A DNA stretch of 64,000 bases from Poseidonocella pacifica (GTDB taxonomy: Bacteria > Pseudomonadota > Alphaproteobacteria > Rhodobacterales > Rhodobacteraceae). Of the stretch, positions 54,426 to 63,543 are shown in pieces. The DNA is taken from assembly GCF_900111875.1 (NCBI RefSeq), contig NZ_FOJU01000003.1, forward strand, positions 1 to 64,000. Reading direction: 5' to 3'. The notes beneath the pieces were generated by a model. It searched no databases. It was not told the DNA's origin and worked only from the letters and a program-made list of their open reading frames with translations. The translations under genes and the position numbers were made by a program. Position 1 is the first letter of the stretch; each line of letters opens with the position of its first letter.

Positions 54426-54455
54426 GGGGAGCGCGGCGCGCCTGCCGCCCTCCCC
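54426..54455 (+). promoter_or_regulatory. intercistronic hairpin between choX and choW
   Basis: GGGGAG (54426-54431), C, GCGGC, loop GCGCCT, GCCGC, C, CTCCCC (54450-54455): 11 base pairs with one C-C mismatch, 18 nt after the choX stop and no T run. Likely limits permease/ATPase expression or stabilises the choX message. Confidence 0.65.
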
Positions 54456-54513
54456 CAGTGTGACGATGCGGTAGCGCACAATCGCCCGAAGAACGCCCTA
54501 GGCCGGAGGCCCC

Positions 54514-55350
54514 ATGCTTGACTGGCTGACCGACAACAAGATCCCCGTCGGGGATGCCGCCGAAGCGATGTTCGATTGGCTGCAGGAGAACACGGCAGTA
54601 TTCTTCGACGGGTTGGCGGCAACCATGGAATGGCTCATCGATGCGATCTTGTGGGTGCTGCAAACCCCGCACCCTCTTTTGGTTGTTGCTGCGATCACAG
54701 GCCTTGCCTACGCTTTGCACCGCGGCTGGAAACTACCGCTTTTCGTTGCTGCCGGATTTCTGTTCATCATCAACCAGGGCTATTGGGAAGAAACCACGGA
54801 GAGCCTTACGTTGGTTCTGTCGGCCTGCCTCGTCTGCATGGGTTTGGGTGTGCCCATCGGCATCGCGGCGGCGCATCGCCCCAAACTTTATGCCTGGATG
54901 GCCCCTGTACTCGATCTGATGCAGACGCTTCCGACCTTTGTCTATCTCATCCCAGCAATAGTCTTTTTCGGGATCGGCATGGTTCCGGGCCTCATTGCTA
55001 CGGTGATCTTTGTCCTCCCCGCCCCCATCCGCCTTACGCATCTTGGCGTGACCTCGACACCCAGACCACTACTGGAGGCGGCCGAAGCCTTTGGCGCGAC
55101 GCCGACACAGACGCTTTGGAAGGTCGAACTGCCCTTTGCCCTGCCCCAGATCATGACCGGCCTGAACCAGACCATCATGCTGTCGCTCTCCATGGTGGTG
55201 GTCGCCGCGCTCGTTGGCGCTGATGGGCTTGGGGTCCCGGTGGTGCGCGCCTTGAATCAGGTCAACACGGGCCTCGGATTCGAAAGTGGTTTCGTCATCG
55301 TGGTGGTCGCAATCATGCTTGATCGTATTTTGAGAGTGGGCAAACGATGA
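54514..55350 (+). CDS. choW: choline ABC transporter permease
   Basis: 278 residues of the ProW/OpuAB type: N-terminal amphipathic segment then six membrane helices; the EAA-like loop is LLEAAEAFGATPTQTLWKVELPFALP. GGAGG precedes the ATG by 5 nt. Stop overlaps choV (ATGA). Confidence 0.95.
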   Translation: MLDWLTDNKIPVGDAAEAMFDWLQENTAVFFDGLAATMEWLIDAILWVLQTPHPLLVVAAITGLAYALHRGWKLPLFVAAGFLFIINQGYWEETTESLTLVLSACLVCMGLGVPIGIAAAHRPKLYAWMAPVLDLMQTLPTFVYLIPAIVFFGIGMVPGLIATVIFVLPAPIRLTHLGVTSTPRPLLEAAEAFGATPTQTLWKVELPFALPQIMTGLNQTIMLSLSMVVVAALVGADGLGVPVVRALNQVNTGLGFESGFVIVVVAIMLDRILRVGKR

Positions 55351-56369
55351 AATCCGCGGTTCGCTTCAAGAATGTCTCCATCGTCTTCGGCGACGCCCCT
55401 GAAAAGGCGTTGCCCATGATGGATGATGGCAAAGACCGTCCCGAAATTCAGGAGACCACCGGTCAGGTGCTTGGCGTCCACGATTGCTCGTTAGAGGTCG
55501 GCAACGGCGAAATTCTCGTTCTGATGGGCCTCTCCGGCTCTGGGAAATCAACGCTCCTACGGGCGGTGAACGGGCTCAATCCTGTCATACGCGGACATGT
55601 AGAGGTGTCCGACGGTAGCCAGATGGTCGACATTACGCGCGCCGACGCCAAAACCCTGCGCCGCATGCGCCAGCATCACGTGGCCATGGTGTTTCAACAA
55701 TTCGGTCTTTTGCCCTGGCGTACCGTGCGGGAAAATGTGGGGCTCGGCCTTGAGCTTGCCGGGCAGAATGGAAAAGAACGCCACGCCCAGGTCGACAAGC
55801 AACTCAGCCTCGTAGGGTTGTCGGATTGGGCGGAGCATCGGGTGGGCGAGCTTTCTGGCGGCATGCAACAGCGCGTCGGTCTGGCGCGCGCGTTTGCCAC
55901 CGAGGCCCCGATCCTGCTGATGGATGAACCTTTTTCTGCGCTTGATCCGTTGATCAGAACGCGCCTGCAGGATGAGTTGCTTGATCTTCAGAAACAGCTT
56001 CGACGGACGATTGTATTCGTGTCGCACGACCTTGATGAGGCCTTCAAGATTGGCAACCGCATCGCGATCATGGAGGGTGGTCGTATCGTCCAGATCGGCA
56101 CCCCGAGAGAGATTTATTCCGCACCAGCCTCCGCCTATGTCGCTGATTTCGTAGCCCATATGAACCCGCTTCTGGTCCTTTGCGCGCGCGATGCGATGAT
56201 CCCGATGGAGGGGCAACCTCTCCGCAGCGTGCCGGGCGACATGCCGGTGCAGAAACTCATGGACGTCATCTCCGGCACGGACCAGCCCCTTGGGGTGGAA
56301 GAGGAGGGTACTCTTGTAGGGCTGGTGACGCGCGAGAGTGTTCTGAAAAAACTCGCGGAGCCTTGCTGA
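55347..56369 (+). CDS. choV: choline ABC transporter ATP-binding protein
   Basis: 340 residues of the ProV/ChoV family: Walker A GLSGSGKST, signature ELSGGMQQRVGLARA, Walker B ILLMDEPFSALDP, switch His FVSHDLDEA, plus a short C-terminal extension after ..VADFVAHMNP with a partial CBS-like region. Couples ATP hydrolysis to choline uptake. Confidence 0.95.
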   Translation: MKSAVRFKNVSIVFGDAPEKALPMMDDGKDRPEIQETTGQVLGVHDCSLEVGNGEILVLMGLSGSGKSTLLRAVNGLNPVIRGHVEVSDGSQMVDITRADAKTLRRMRQHHVAMVFQQFGLLPWRTVRENVGLGLELAGQNGKERHAQVDKQLSLVGLSDWAEHRVGELSGGMQQRVGLARAFATEAPILLMDEPFSALDPLIRTRLQDELLDLQKQLRRTIVFVSHDLDEAFKIGNRIAIMEGGRIVQIGTPREIYSAPASAYVADFVAHMNPLLVLCARDAMIPMEGQPLRSVPGDMPVQKLMDVISGTDQPLGVEEEGTLVGLVTRESVLKKLAEPC

Positions 56370-56474
56370 ATTTATCTTGGTGGCCGGGCATGTTCCGACC
56401 TCCGGCTTCCATTTCTCAACGAAAGATTCACCAATACTCCGCTATCCCTGCTGGGCAAGCGTCGAGGTCCCAAG

Positions 56475-57569
56475 ATGAATCACCTGTCACCACTCGGCAG
56501 ACTCCCTTCACCACCCGCCCCCAAATCCGGCTTGAGCGGACTTTCCCGCAAGCATAAGGCCGCGATCATCGTGCGGTATCTGACGGCCGAGGGTGCGGAT
56601 ATTCCGCTGAAGTCCCTGCCCGAAGACATGCAGATCGAGTTGACGCAGCTCATCGGCCACATGCGCTATATCGACCGCAAGACACTCATGGCCGTAGTCA
56701 CCGAATTCGCCAAGGAACTGGATTCCGTCGGGCTTGCCTTTCCTGATGGGCTCGCCGGGGCGCTGACCGCACTCGATGGCAAGATCAGCCCGCTCACGGC
56801 TTCCCGCTTGCGCCGCGAAGCGGGCGTACGCCAGTCAGGTGATCCGTGGGAACGGCTCGCCGCGTTGGAAATTGCCGATCTCATGCCCTTCTTTGAAAGC
56901 GAAAGTACCGAGGTTTGCGCCGTCCTTCTGTCGAAACTCGATGTCAAGAAGGCCGCCATGCTGCTTGGGAAGCTATCAGGGCCGCAAGCGCGCCGTATTG
57001 CCTATGCCGTCTCGCTCACCGACAAGGTGACGCCCGATGCCGTCTATCGCATCGGACTGTCCCTCGCGAGCCAGCTGGACGACCAGCCGGTCAAAGCCTT
57101 TGATACCGGGCCGGAGCGACGCGTGGGGGAAATCCTCAACTTCAGCCAGGCACTCACGCGCGACGACGTTCTTGAGGGGCTTGACGAAACGGATCAGGAT
57201 TTTGCCGAAGCGGTGCGCCGTTCGATCTTTACCTTCGGCAACATTCACGCACGTATTCGGGGCGGAGATATTCCGCAGGTGGCGCGAGAAGCCGATCAAG
57301 AGTCGCTTGTCATCGCCCTTGCCTATGCCCAGTCGCGCGGCGAAGACATGGCAAAGTCGGCCGAATTCGTCCTGCAAAACATGTCACGCCGCCTCGCGGA
57401 TGCCCTTCGCGACGAAATCAATGAGCTCGGCAAGGTCAAAGCCAAGGACGGTGAAGAAGCCTGTTCCGCTGTGGTCGGATCAATTCGCCAGATGATTGAC
57501 CTCGGCGAGTTGGAAATGGTCGACCCGAGCGAAGTCGAGGAGGACGACGACGGCGATTCCGGCGAATAG
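56475..57569 (+). CDS. divergent FliG-like flagellar motor switch protein, orphan
   Basis: 364 residues. The C-terminal part matches FliG (AVRRSIFTFGNIHARI.., then LQNMSRRLADALRDEI), as does the N-terminal SRKHKAAIIVRYL, but the middle-domain EHPQ motif is replaced (FESESTEVCAVLLSKL), and the C terminus carries an acidic tail (EVEEDDDGDSGE). No other flagellar gene is nearby. It could be an accessory or second-system FliG, or a non-flagellar protein using the ARM-repeat fold. 105 bp after choV; no terminator seen between. Confidence 0.8.
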   Translation: MNHLSPLGRLPSPPAPKSGLSGLSRKHKAAIIVRYLTAEGADIPLKSLPEDMQIELTQLIGHMRYIDRKTLMAVVTEFAKELDSVGLAFPDGLAGALTALDGKISPLTASRLRREAGVRQSGDPWERLAALEIADLMPFFESESTEVCAVLLSKLDVKKAAMLLGKLSGPQARRIAYAVSLTDKVTPDAVYRIGLSLASQLDDQPVKAFDTGPERRVGEILNFSQALTRDDVLEGLDETDQDFAEAVRRSIFTFGNIHARIRGGDIPQVAREADQESLVIALAYAQSRGEDMAKSAEFVLQNMSRRLADALRDEINELGKVKAKDGEEACSAVVGSIRQMIDLGELEMVDPSEVEEDDDGDSGE

Positions 57570-57611
57570 GCTCGTCCGGCCCCAGACATCTCGTTTAGAT
57601 CCCCTAAGAGG

Positions 57612-57944
57612 GTGTTGAGCGCCGTTCGCCTAAAGCGAACACGTAGCGGAACAGATGCGGGTGGACCTGAGGTTATTTCCCGGTTCATCCAAAGGCACAT
57701 GTTCGGCAGCGTTTTTTCCCGCACACTCGCAGCGCGGTGCCCAGAGACCGCGTCGATGGCGGCTCTTGCAAATTGGGAAAGCCCTCCGAAAAGCTGGCGG
57801 GATATTCGCAAAATCGCACCACCGGCATTTACCGGCGAGCGCAGCGGTGGGCCGGTAAGGGCCGACATGGCTGCTGAGCCGTCGATCCGCGCGAAACTTG
57901 GCGAATTGGCGCTATCGCACGCCGCGATCCTTCCTCCGAAGTAG
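57612..57944 (+). CDS. possible small hypothetical protein
   Basis: A 110-codon frame from GTG 57612 (or 81 codons from ATG 57699) in the 431-bp stretch between the fliG-like gene and the thiE-like gene. The downstream part reads plausibly as protein (KSWRDIRKIAPPAF; IRAKLGELALSHAAILPPK) with moderately GC-rich third positions, but there is no good Shine-Dalgarno and I recognise no family. An open frame on the other strand crosses the same region. Otherwise I see nothing in this stretch. Confidence 0.3.
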   Translation: MLSAVRLKRTRSGTDAGGPEVISRFIQRHMFGSVFSRTLAARCPETASMAALANWESPPKSWRDIRKIAPPAFTGERSGGPVRADMAAEPSIRAKLGELALSHAAILPPK

Positions 57945-58000
57945 ACCCTCGCCACGCATCGCGATATAGGGGCGCGACACCCGAAAGAGGACCAGCAACA

Positions 58001-58624
58001 ATGGCCGAATCCGAGCAGCCGAGCCTTTATCTCATCACCCCGCCGGAGATAGACCTGTCTATCTTCCCAGACAGGCTCGCTGCGGTTCTTGATGCCGTCG
58101 AAATCGCCTGTGTGCGCTTGGCCCTCGGCACACGCGACGAAGACCGTATCGCTGCCGCTGCTGACACCTGTCGAGAGGTGACGCATGCGCGGGACGTAGC
58201 CCTCGTGGTGGATACCCATTTCCTCCTTGCCGAACGCCATGGTCTCGACGGTGTTCACCTCACCGATGGATCCCGCACAGTACGCAAGGCGCGTCTTGCG
58301 TTGGGCGATGATGCAATCGTCGGTGCCTTCTGCGGTGCCTTGCGCCATGATGGGATAAGTGCGGCGGAAGCAGGCGTGGACTATGTCAGCTTTGGGCCAG
58401 CCGGTGCCTCGGCGCTTGGAGATGGCGCCAAAGCGGAGGCGGACCTGTTCAGTTGGTGGTCCGAGATGATCGAGGTTCCCGTGGTCGCCGAAGGCGCCCT
58501 AACGCCAGAGATTGTGGGCGAACTTGCTCCGTTTACCGACTTCTTCGGGATTGGCGAGGAGATATGGGGCGGAGACGATCCCGTTGCCGCACTCAAGGCG
58601 CTACTTGCGCGCATGAGGGGCTAA
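58001..58624 (+). CDS. ThiE-family (thiamine phosphate synthase-like) protein with degenerate active-site motifs
   Basis: 207 residues of TIM-barrel ThiE/TenI fold. Order of strands is recognisable (SLYLITPP, DGVHLTDG, VDYVSFGP, VPVVAEGAL), but canonical ThiE motifs are altered: NDR is VDT, HLGQ is HLTD, the GPxxxTxTK phosphate loop is GPAGASALGDG, and GGI is EGA. So standard thiamine phosphate synthesis is doubtful; a TenI-like or other role is possible. It overlaps the convergent olsA gene by 24 bp at the 3' end. Confidence 0.75.
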   Translation: MAESEQPSLYLITPPEIDLSIFPDRLAAVLDAVEIACVRLALGTRDEDRIAAAADTCREVTHARDVALVVDTHFLLAERHGLDGVHLTDGSRTVRKARLALGDDAIVGAFCGALRHDGISAAEAGVDYVSFGPAGASALGDGAKAEADLFSWWSEMIEVPVVAEGALTPEIVGELAPFTDFFGIGEEIWGGDDPVAALKALLARMRG

Positions 58625-59440
58625 CGCGCCCTCCAACCCGGAACGAACGCAGAGTTCCATTTCTGCCGCCAGAACCTTGCGGTCGGCAAAGTCGGCGACA
58701 GAAACCGGTGGATGGTATATGACTTCCACCCGTCCCTGTTTCCGAGCAGCCAACACCTTGAGCAGATGAGAGGCGAAATCCATCGTCCCCCACCATCCAT
58801 AGAATCTGGGATCTTCGCCCTCGGGCGCGTGGTAGACGAGCGTAACGGGTTGTATCTGAAGGCTGTCCCGGAGATGCGGGGCAAAGAATGCTGCGAAGAG
58901 CGTCGGCTTGAACGGCAGCACCCTCAGCCCATCCGTCGAGGTGCCTTCGGGAAAAAACAACAGACGGTGCCCCGCGTCGAGCCTTTCCCGAAATACGGCC
59001 TCCTGCCGTTTGGCATCCGTCCGCTCGCGTCGAATGAAAACCGTGCCGGTGCCCCGCGCCAGTGGTCCGATCGCCGGCCATGAGGCAACCTCCGCCTTGG
59101 CAACGAAGTAAATGTTCTTGCGGGCGTTGAGGGCAAAAATATCCAGCCATGACACGTGGTTGGCCACGACCGCACCCCGTCCGCGCAATGGCTGACCGTG
59201 AGAGATATGGCGCATTCCGATAAGGCGAAATACTTTCCGGGACACGCCTTGGGTCAGGAAGGGGGTCACTGGGCGGCGCGCCCCAAATATGGGCCGCTCT
59301 ATGAGGCGTGAAAGTACCATCAGAAGAAAGCCCGCCGTGACCAAGGCAGCGACAGGTACTCCCCGGCGGACCACCCGTAGCCATTCCCGCGCGCCAAACC
59401 TCGGAGCGGGAAGCCCCTCCTCCGGTCGCCAAGTCGTCAC
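58601..59440 (-). CDS. olsA: lyso-ornithine lipid O-acyltransferase (PlsC family)
   Basis: 279 residues. Membrane-anchored 1-acyltransferase: the hydrophobic segment VAALVTAGFLLMVLS precedes the HxxxxD motif NHVSWLDIF and the FFPEGTST substrate motif. With OlsB it makes ornithine lipid, the second acylation step. GTG 59440 overlaps the olsB stop as GTGA, so the genes are coupled; an upstream in-frame start inside olsB is not supported. Confidence 0.9.
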   Translation of the reverse strand: MTTWRPEEGLPAPRFGAREWLRVVRRGVPVAALVTAGFLLMVLSRLIERPIFGARRPVTPFLTQGVSRKVFRLIGMRHISHGQPLRGRGAVVANHVSWLDIFALNARKNIYFVAKAEVASWPAIGPLARGTGTVFIRRERTDAKRQEAVFRERLDAGHRLLFFPEGTSTDGLRVLPFKPTLFAAFFAPHLRDSLQIQPVTLVYHAPEGEDPRFYGWWGTMDFASHLLKVLAARKQGRVEVIYHPPVSVADFADRKVLAAEMELCVRSGLEGALAPHARK

Positions 59441-60216
59441 TTGACGCCTCGGGTGTAGATTTTCGACTGCACCTCGTTCATCTGGGCCGTATCCAGGATC
59501 AGGCAAATGTCTGTGGTGTTGAAGGCGCGGTCGATAAATGCCCCCTCGCCCACCACTCCGCCCAAGCGGAGATACGCCTTGATCAAAGAGGGAACCTCAC
59601 GCATCGCGGCCGGCCGATCAATTTCTTCATCGGAAAGCAAATCCTCTGTCCGAAAGGCGGATTTGAGAGCCCTAGGGCGCAGTTCGGGCGCAGCCAGATG
59701 CCTATGGTGCAAAAGCGAAAGCGGCGCACGCAGCGCGTCGATATCAGTGCCGTGAAAACTCGCGACGCCAAAGAGTATTTCGATGTCCTTCGCGAGGACA
59801 TAGGCCGCAAGCGCGTTCCAAAGCAGATGCACCGCCGTGCCGCCGCGATATTCCGGATGGACACAGGAACGACCAAGTTCGAGCAGTCGTCGGCCAGATT
59901 GGCGCAGTGGACTCAGGTCATATTCGTCGTCGCAGTAGAACCGGCCTGCGGCGCTTGCGCCCCGCTCCGTCATCAACCTGTAGACCCCAACCACGTGGTC
60001 AAGCTCCCCGGGATCACGGTGTTTGTCCACCAGGATCAAGTGCTCGGATACTGCATCGAATTCGTCGCGCTCAAACCTTTCGGCATGATCGACATGCGGA
60101 CCATTCCCGCCAAGCTCTTCCACGAAAACGCCATATCGCAAGCGTTGCGCCGCGAGAAAATCCGACTCTCCGCGCGCGAGCCTGGTCTCGAACGAGCCCG
60201 CCCCTGTCATCTTCAT
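59437..60216 (-). CDS. olsB: L-ornithine N-alpha-acyltransferase (GNAT superfamily)
   Basis: 259 residues: RLRYGVFVEELGG near the N terminus, YRLMTE, and LELGRSCVHPEYRGG are the conserved OlsB/acyltransferase motifs. Transfers a 3-hydroxyacyl group to ornithine, first step of ornithine lipid synthesis, allowing phosphate-sparing membranes. First gene of olsBA; a perfect CtrA box lies 47-61 bp upstream. Confidence 0.9.
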   Translation of the reverse strand: MKMTGAGSFETRLARGESDFLAAQRLRYGVFVEELGGNGPHVDHAERFERDEFDAVSEHLILVDKHRDPGELDHVVGVYRLMTERGASAAGRFYCDDEYDLSPLRQSGRRLLELGRSCVHPEYRGGTAVHLLWNALAAYVLAKDIEILFGVASFHGTDIDALRAPLSLLHHRHLAAPELRPRALKSAFRTEDLLSDEEIDRPAAMREVPSLIKAYLRLGGVVGEGAFIDRAFNTTDICLILDTAQMNEVQSKIYTRGVK

Positions 60217-60262
60217 TGCACGGGCCCCGCAGTTCGGAGATTGTGAACGGCACTTCGCATTC

Positions 60263-60277
60263 TTAAGGTCCTGTTAA
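60263..60277. promoter_or_regulatory. CtrA binding site TTAA-N7-TTAA upstream of olsBA
   Basis: TTAA-GGTCCTG-TTAA (60263-60277), with a C after the second half on the plus strand (TTAAC), matches the CtrA consensus exactly. It is 47 bp upstream of olsB ATG, in the 65-bp gap to the DUF3553 gene. The CtrA phosphorelay gene chpT lies 214 bp away. Confidence 0.7.
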
Positions 60278-60281
60278 CCAT

Positions 60282-60467
60282 CTACGTGTCAAAAACCGGC
60301 TCCAACATGACACGTGTGCCATCTATCACCACTTTGCCTGCCTCCCGGAAGTTCACCGTTGTTTTCCCGTCGATCCGTGATTGTACTTGCCCGACGCCCC
60401 ATTCAGGCGCACCGGGATGGCGGACCAGCATTCCGGGTTCTAGCATGCTGTTGAGATCATCGGCCAC
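60282..60467 (-). CDS. DUF3553 small protein
   Basis: 61 residues opening MADDLNSMLEPGMLVRHPGA with the SH3-like PEWGVGQVQSRIDGKTTVNF block typical of DUF3553, also found at the end of UvrD-like helicases. A CarD/Tudor-like fold is likely, but function is unknown. Divergent from chpT by 23 bp. Confidence 0.85.
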   Translation of the reverse strand: MADDLNSMLEPGMLVRHPGAPEWGVGQVQSRIDGKTTVNFREAGKVVIDGTRVMLEPVFDT

Positions 60468-60490
60468 TTGGAAAACTTTCGAGGATTGCC

Positions 60491-61090
60491 ATGGAAAAGA
60501 CGCAAGATAACCTTGTCGCGCTCGTCGGGTCGCGTATCTGCCACGATTTGATCAGCCCGATCGGCGCGATCAGCAATGGTGTAGAGTTGATGTCTATGGC
60601 AGGCAGCTCTGGTGAGCAAGAGTTGGCCCTGATCACAGAAAGCGTGGAGAATGCCAACGCGCGGATCCGTTTCTTTCGTGTAGCCTTTGGCGTGGCCCAT
60701 GCCGACCAGATGCTCGGTGGTCGTGAGATCGCGGGAATTCTCTCCGATTTGTCCAAGGGAAGCCGTTTCAGCATCAATTGGCAAGTTGGTACCGACCTGC
60801 CCAGAGCAGAGGCCCGCGTCGCCTTCCTCCTGCTGCTTTGCTTCGAAACTGCCATGCCCTTCGGCGGTGAATGCACCGTGACCCGCGATGGCGAGAGCTG
60901 GAAGCTGGAAGGTACCGCCCCGAAGATGCGGCAAGAGGATGGGCACTGGGTTCTGATAACCGACCCAGATGGTGGTCATGAGATCAGCGCCTCAATCGTG
61001 CACTTTGCACTGGCCCCGGATGTGGCCTCCCGCATCGATCGGCAAATCCGTGTCGAGCGGGACCCGACCTGGATCTGCCTGACGTTCTAG
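60491..61090 (+). CDS. chpT: histidine phosphotransferase ChpT
   Basis: 199 residues. The phosphoaccepting His18 is in [20 protein letters not shown], matching ChpT, which relays phosphate from CckA to CtrA and CpdR. The rest is a dimeric degenerate ATPase-like fold without N- or G-box motifs. Its stop shares CTAG with the convergent proA stop. Confidence 0.93.
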   Translation: MEKTQDNLVALVGSRICHDLISPIGAISNGVELMSMAGSSGEQELALITESVENANARIRFFRVAFGVAHADQMLGGREIAGILSDLSKGSRFSINWQVGTDLPRAEARVAFLLLLCFETAMPFGGECTVTRDGESWKLEGTAPKMRQEDGHWVLITDPDGGHEISASIVHFALAPDVASRIDRQIRVERDPTWICLTF

Positions 61091-62352
61091 GCGCGAACGG
61101 TTCCATTCCCGTCTACGAGATACTTGAAACTCGTCAGCTGCGCGGCGCCTACGGGCCCGCGCGCGTGCATCTTGCCGGTGGCGATGCCGATTTCGGCTCC
61201 CATGCCGAACTCCCCGCCATCCGCAAACTGCGTAGAGGCGTTGCGCATCAGAATGGCGCTGTCCAGACGCTCGAAGAAGCGCGCAGCCGCGGTATCGTCC
61301 TCCGTCAGAATGCAATCGGTATGGTTTGACCCGTAGCGCCGGATATGGGCAATCGCGGCATCGAGATCGGGCACGACCTTGGCCGCGATATCCATATCAA
61401 GATACTCGCGCCCCCAATCGTCCTCTGTCGCGGGTACAGTGCCGTCGATCTGTTGCAAGGCGCCGTCGGCGTGAACGCGAACGCCCTTATCCAAAAGCGC
61501 GCGCACGAGGCCCTGCCCGATCGTGTCAACCGCATCCTCGTGTATAAGAAGGCATTCCGCCGCGCCGCAAATGCCGGTGCGCCGGGTTTTCGCATTCAGC
61601 ACCACGTCCAGCGCCTTGACCGCATCGGCAGCCTTATCGACATAAATATGCACGATCCCCTCTAGGTGCGCGAAAACAGGAACTCTCGCCTCGCGCTGGA
61701 CCAGCCCTACCAGCCCCTTGCCCCCACGCGGCACAATCACATCCACCGTATCCGTCATGGTCAGCAGTTCCTGCACCGCGACCCTGTCGCGCGTAGGGAC
61801 GAGTTGGATGGCATCTTCGGGAAGCCCCGTAGCACGCAGCCCTTCCAAAAGGCAGGCGTGGATCGCGCCGGAGGAATGAAAGCTCTCCGACCCTCCCCGC
61901 AAGATGACGGCATTCCCCGCCTTCAAACAAAGCGCGCCCGCGTCGGCGGTCACGTTGGGGCGCGATTCATAGATCACGCCGATAACGCCAAGGGGAGTGC
62001 GGACCTGCCGGATGTGGATGCCCGAAGGTCGATCCCACTCAGCGATCACCTCGCCCACAGGGTCATGCTGCGCCGCAACCGCGCGAAGCCCGCTACAGAT
62101 GCCCTCGATCCGCCCTTCGTCGAGCAGAAGGCGATCCATCATTGCATCGCTCAGGCCCTTGTCCCGGCCAAAATCCAGATCTTTTGCATTTGCTTCCACG
62201 ATCTCTGCACGCCGAGCCCAGACAGCATCCGCCGCAGCGTCCAGCGCCTTGCGCTTCTGCTCCGGTGCTGCATAGGCAAGCTCTGCGGCCGCTACCTTTG
62301 CGCGTGCGCCGATATCAGCCATGAGCGCGGGAATGTCGGTCAAGTCTTTCAT
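61087..62352 (-). CDS. proA: gamma-glutamyl phosphate reductase
   Basis: 421 residues. NADPH-dependent reduction of glutamyl phosphate to glutamate semialdehyde in proline synthesis. The active Cys is in [37 protein letters not shown] and the [13 protein letters not shown] stretch are conserved. Downstream partner of proB (87-bp gap). Confidence 0.96.
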   Translation of the reverse strand: MKDLTDIPALMADIGARAKVAAAELAYAAPEQKRKALDAAADAVWARRAEIVEANAKDLDFGRDKGLSDAMMDRLLLDEGRIEGICSGLRAVAAQHDPVGEVIAEWDRPSGIHIRQVRTPLGVIGVIYESRPNVTADAGALCLKAGNAVILRGGSESFHSSGAIHACLLEGLRATGLPEDAIQLVPTRDRVAVQELLTMTDTVDVIVPRGGKGLVGLVQREARVPVFAHLEGIVHIYVDKAADAVKALDVVLNAKTRRTGICGAAECLLIHEDAVDTIGQGLVRALLDKGVRVHADGALQQIDGTVPATEDDWGREYLDMDIAAKVVPDLDAAIAHIRRYGSNHTDCILTEDDTAAARFFERLDSAILMRNASTQFADGGEFGMGAEIGIATGKMHARGPVGAAQLTSFKYLVDGNGTVRA

Positions 62353-62439
62353 CGCGGGATCCTCCGGGTGGGTCCTCGCGATGTAGCCGCTCTTGGCAAT
62401 CCGCTCAATGGGGCACGCCGAATTTGCGCCGGTTTCGGG

Positions 62440-63543
62440 TCAGAGCACCATATCGTCGCGATGCACCAGCGCCGCGCGGCCAGGATACCCGAGGATCTCC
62501 TCGATACGATCCGAACGCTGACCACGGATCGCGGCCGCTTCGGTAGACGTATATCGCGAAAGCCCCATCCCCATTTGATGGCCGTCAGGACCCAGAATGG
62601 CAATCGGCTCCCCGCGCCCGAACCGGCCGCTCACCTTCGCCACCCCGGCGGGCAGCAAAGAACGCCCCTCCATCAAGGCGCGCGCGGCTCCGGCATCGAG
62701 CGTGACCTGCCCCTTTGGTTTCATCGCGCCGATCCAGCGCTTGCGCGCTGTCTGCGGATCGAGATGCGCGGTAAACCAAGTGGCATTTGCCCCGTTTTCA
62801 AGCGCGCGGAGCGGACGCGCCACCGATCCTTCGGTTATCGCCATGGCACAACCCGCAGCGGTGGCAGTCTTGGCGGCCATGAGTTTGGTCTTCATCCCCC
62901 CCTTCGACAGGCCGGAGCAGGCGTCACCGGCCATCGCTTCGATCTGGGGAGTAATTTCCTCGATCACGTCAAAGCGTTGGGCAGCAGGATCCTCCGCCGG
63001 ATTCGCGCTATAAAACCCGTCGACATCCGAGAGAAGGATCAGTTGATCCGCTCCGACGGTCGCTGCGATCTGGGCCGCCAACCTGTCGTTGTCACCAAAG
63101 CGGATTTCGTCCGTCGCGACAGTGTCGTTTTCATTGACGATGGGAACCGCGTCAAGCCCGAGAAGGGTCTCCAGCGTCGCACGGGTGTTGAGGTATCGGC
63201 GCCGGTTGGCGCTGTCTTCCAGCGTCACGAGCACTTGGGCGGTCGTTATCCCATGGGGCCCGAGAACCTCTTCATAGGCGCGGGCGAGCCTGATCTGACC
63301 CACCGCGGCCGCCGCTTGAGATTGCTCCAGTGCCAACTCTGTTTTCGGCAGACCGAGCGCACCGCGACCGAGGGCTATGGACCCCGAAGACACAAGCACC
63401 ACATCCGCGCCTTGCTTGAGCCAAGCGACGTCCTCGGCCAGTCCGGTCAGCCAGTCTCGGCGCAACTCACCGGTATTCCGATCAACGAGCAGTGCGGACC
63501 CGATCTTGATGACGATCCGCCGGGCGGCCGTCAGGGCTGCCAA
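62440..63543 (-). CDS. proB: glutamate 5-kinase
   Basis: 367 residues: amino-acid-kinase domain ([52 protein letters not shown]) plus a C-terminal PUA domain (about 275-360). First step of proline synthesis. The ATG overlaps the end of obgE by 13 bp. Confidence 0.96.
   Translation of the reverse strand: MAALTAARRIVIKIGSALLVDRNTGELRRDWLTGLAEDVAWLKQGADVVLVSSGSIALGRGALGLPKTELALEQSQAAAAVGQIRLARAYEEVLGPHGITTAQVLVTLEDSANRRRYLNTRATLETLLGLDAVPIVNENDTVATDEIRFGDNDRLAAQIAATVGADQLILLSDVDGFYSANPAEDPAAQRFDVIEEITPQIEAMAGDACSGLSKGGMKTKLMAAKTATAAGCAMAITEGSVARPLRALENGANATWFTAHLDPQTARKRWIGAMKPKGQVTLDAGAARALMEGRSLLPAGVAKVSGRFGRGEPIAILGPDGHQMGMGLSRYTSTEAAAIRGQRSDRIEEILGYPGRAALVHRDDMVL

Noticed and set aside
57945-58000. 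TPP riboswitch upstream of the thiE-like gene
   Set aside because: The gap is too short and lacks the THI-box core; the same holds upstream of the thiamin pyrophosphokinase gene.
57323-58348. 341-codon minus-strand frame opposite the fliG-like and thiE-like genes
   Set aside because: Antisense to two genes with recognisable folds; Arg/Ser-rich composition typical of a shadow frame.
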